From Ichthyophis bannanicus (lineage: Eukaryota; Chordata; Amphibia; Gymnophiona; Ichthyophiidae), in NCBI GenBank assembly GCA_033557465.1, contig CM066036.1, positions 583,937,574-584,001,573 of the forward strand: a stretch of DNA of 64,000 nt. Reading direction: 5' to 3'. Below are positions 62,776-64,000 of the stretch, piece by piece (position 1 is the stretch's first letter; the number at the start of each line of letters is the position of its first letter). The notes beneath the pieces were generated by a model. That model had not been told where the DNA came from, searched no databases, and saw only the letters and a program-made list of their open reading frames with translations. The position numbers and the translations under genes are program-made.

Positions 62776-64000
62776 ACCCCCACCCTGCTGAGTGGGAGCA
62801 GGGGCCGGAGGCTTGGGAGTCCTCTGCCTACGGGGCCCATTACCCTGCCCCTTGGCCTGCTGACCCTGTGGGGGAGCCTGGGAGGCCTGGTACTGTGGGT
62901 ACTGTTTGTAGGCAGTGCCCTTCCTCGGGTAAAAGGGCTTTTTACCCGAGCCCTTCTTTTTGTGAGAAGGGGCAGAAGTCTTTCTAGACAGCCTTGTCCT
63001 CGTGAGGTGCTTGGTTTCGAGCTGTGCGGCCTTCTCGGTCATGGGTTTGCCGAAAAGGTTCTCACCTTGGCAAGGGACATCAACCAACTTGTCCTGAACC
63101 CATGGCTCGAGGTCTGATGACTGCAACCATGCCTGGCGTCGAACCGCGATGCCGGTGGCCGCAACACAGGTCGAAGCCATCGTAGGCAGCGCGGGACATA
63201 AACTTGGAGCATTCCCGTATCCCCGAGGACAAGGACTTGAATCTCTGAAAGGGTTCCCCGGAGAGACCAGCAGAGAACCCGGCCAGCAACTTGGCCAGGT
63301 CCTGCAAGTACATGCCCATGTACAGCTGGTAAGACTGGACACAGCAAGCAAGCATTGAGCCCTGGAAGCATTTTCTAATAAAACCATCCAGGTTCCGGGC
63401 CTCCCTGCCAGGAGGCACCGCGGAGTTCATCTTCTGACTTTTCAGTCGATGCATGGTCGATTCCACCACCATGGAATGGTGTGGTAGCTGCGCTTTCTGG
63501 AAGCCAGGGCTCTTTCGGAGTCGATAGATGGAATCGACCTGCTTGCTTAGAACCGGCGCCGAGGCCGGTGCCTCCCACATCCGGAAGAGGAGCCGTTCCA
63601 GCATCGAAGGAACCGGAACAGTAAAGGCCTCCTTTGGAAGAGAGTCATACTGTAGGGCCTCGAGCTCTTCGGCTCCTCCTCGGGATCCGCAGGGATAGCC
63701 AACGCAGTGGCCATATCCCGGACGAACTCCGAGAATCGGGTATCCTCCGGAGGGGATCTACTCCGGGGCTCAGACTGTGGTGAGTCCGACGGGACGCACT
63801 GAGTCTGGAAGGTGTCAGGGGACTCCTCATCCTCCATCTCCCAGGCGGATTCGTCCGATGAGGAATCGGGGTCCGACCGCGCGGGACCTGTGAGCACCCG
63901 CCCCGAAGCCGAAGGCACCGGCGTCGACGCCCTCAGTCCCGAACGGGAGGTCGAGGGAGACTGCGACCGAGATCGACCTCAAGCCTTCATGGTCTCGAGT
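62770..64000 (-). pseudogene. DIRS gag (E12), cut by window end
   Basis: C-terminal part: RRQAWLQSSDLEPWVQDKL, QGENLFGKPMTEKAAQLE, TRTRLSRKTSAPSHKKKGSG, ending QQGGGF at 62770. The core (63080-63604) is RKSPGFQKAQLPHHSMVVES, EARNLDGFIRKCFQGSML and ECSKFMSRAAYDGF. The linker extends to 64000 in changing frames (a frameshift near 63200 and another near 63640). The N-terminal CxxC part is outside the window. Confidence 0.8.

Larger units (their letters stand above)
59461..64000 (-). mobile_element. E12: family-B DIRS with rearranged left repeat (runs off the window)
   Basis: It begins AGGGTAGTTACTCACCTGTA. The left repeat contains an inverted 44-bp segment (59517-59559) and lacks most of the first half of the ICR (what is left is about 59723-59787). 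YR, RT-RNase H-MT-like and the 3' two thirds of gag follow on the minus strand to 64000. The right end is outside the window. Confidence 0.88.

Noticed and set aside
60864..62840. Very long open frames over RT (such as 60864-62840, 18485-20488, 34830-36665) as separate proteins
   Set aside because: They are chimeras of the pol phase and the -1 phase created by indels. No independent domain is recognisable. I treat the -1 openness as a finding about overlap with YR, not as extra genes.
1..64000. CRISPR array, rRNA, tRNA or bacterial operons
   Set aside because: No spaced direct repeats of the right size and no recognisable tRNA or rRNA sequence. Gene content is that of vertebrate retrotransposons.

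Overview
This window is eukaryotic, almost certainly vertebrate, repeat DNA with no recognisable host gene. It is a multi-layer nest of retrotransposons. Two kinds dominate. The first is DIRS-type tyrosine-recombinase (YR) retrotransposons: 13 whole or partial copies, called E0-E12 here, all coding on the minus strand. The second is a CR1-like non-LTR LINE, two copies, called LINE A and LINE B, both on the plus strand. Abundant DIRS together with CR1-like and L2-like LINEs suggests an amphibian (a caecilian is my best guess) or possibly a reptile. That is inference, because no single-copy gene is available to anchor it.

Layout. 1-1469 is the 5' (right-hand) end of a family-B DIRS (E0). 1470-2090 is unassigned. 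LINE A starts near 2091 and ends near 52335, but only about 5 kb of that is LINE. Its body is cut by four DIRS insertions: E1 (4558-10267), E2 (10410-23968), E4 (24792-30537) and E5 (31281-51521). E2 holds E3 (16988-22598), an L2-like LINE fragment and an LTR-like insert. E5 holds E6 (33011-43321, itself split by E7 at 33331-38935) and E8 (44707-50539). LINE B follows (52336-54370 and 58048-58802) and is interrupted by the truncated E9. E10, E11 and E12 then open one inside another at 58803, 59026 and 59461, and run off the end of the window.

DIRS families. Family A (E1, E3, E7) and family B (E0, E4, E9-E12) encode gag, then RT-RNase H-MT-like, then tyrosine recombinase. Family C (E5, E8) is more diverged and decayed. 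E2 and E6 have family-A-type termini but keep only a gag frame, with a long non-coding tract where pol and YR would be. Complete copies show the textbook DIRS layout: inverted terminal repeats plus an internal complementary region (ICR) that matches the two ends joined together. Their insertions are seamless and without target-site duplication, and in several cases restore the interrupted reading frame exactly.

How the parts would work together. Gag has an N-terminal zinc-ribbon-like motif and a conserved C-terminal core. The pol frame begins immediately at the gag stop in the +1 phase, at a conserved TTT-TGA-C. YR lies in the -1 phase relative to pol and overlaps it widely. The gag-only elements would depend on pol and YR supplied by autonomous copies. 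Most coding regions carry frameshifts or stops. The gags of E3 and E7, and the gag of E2 once E3 is discounted, are still open.
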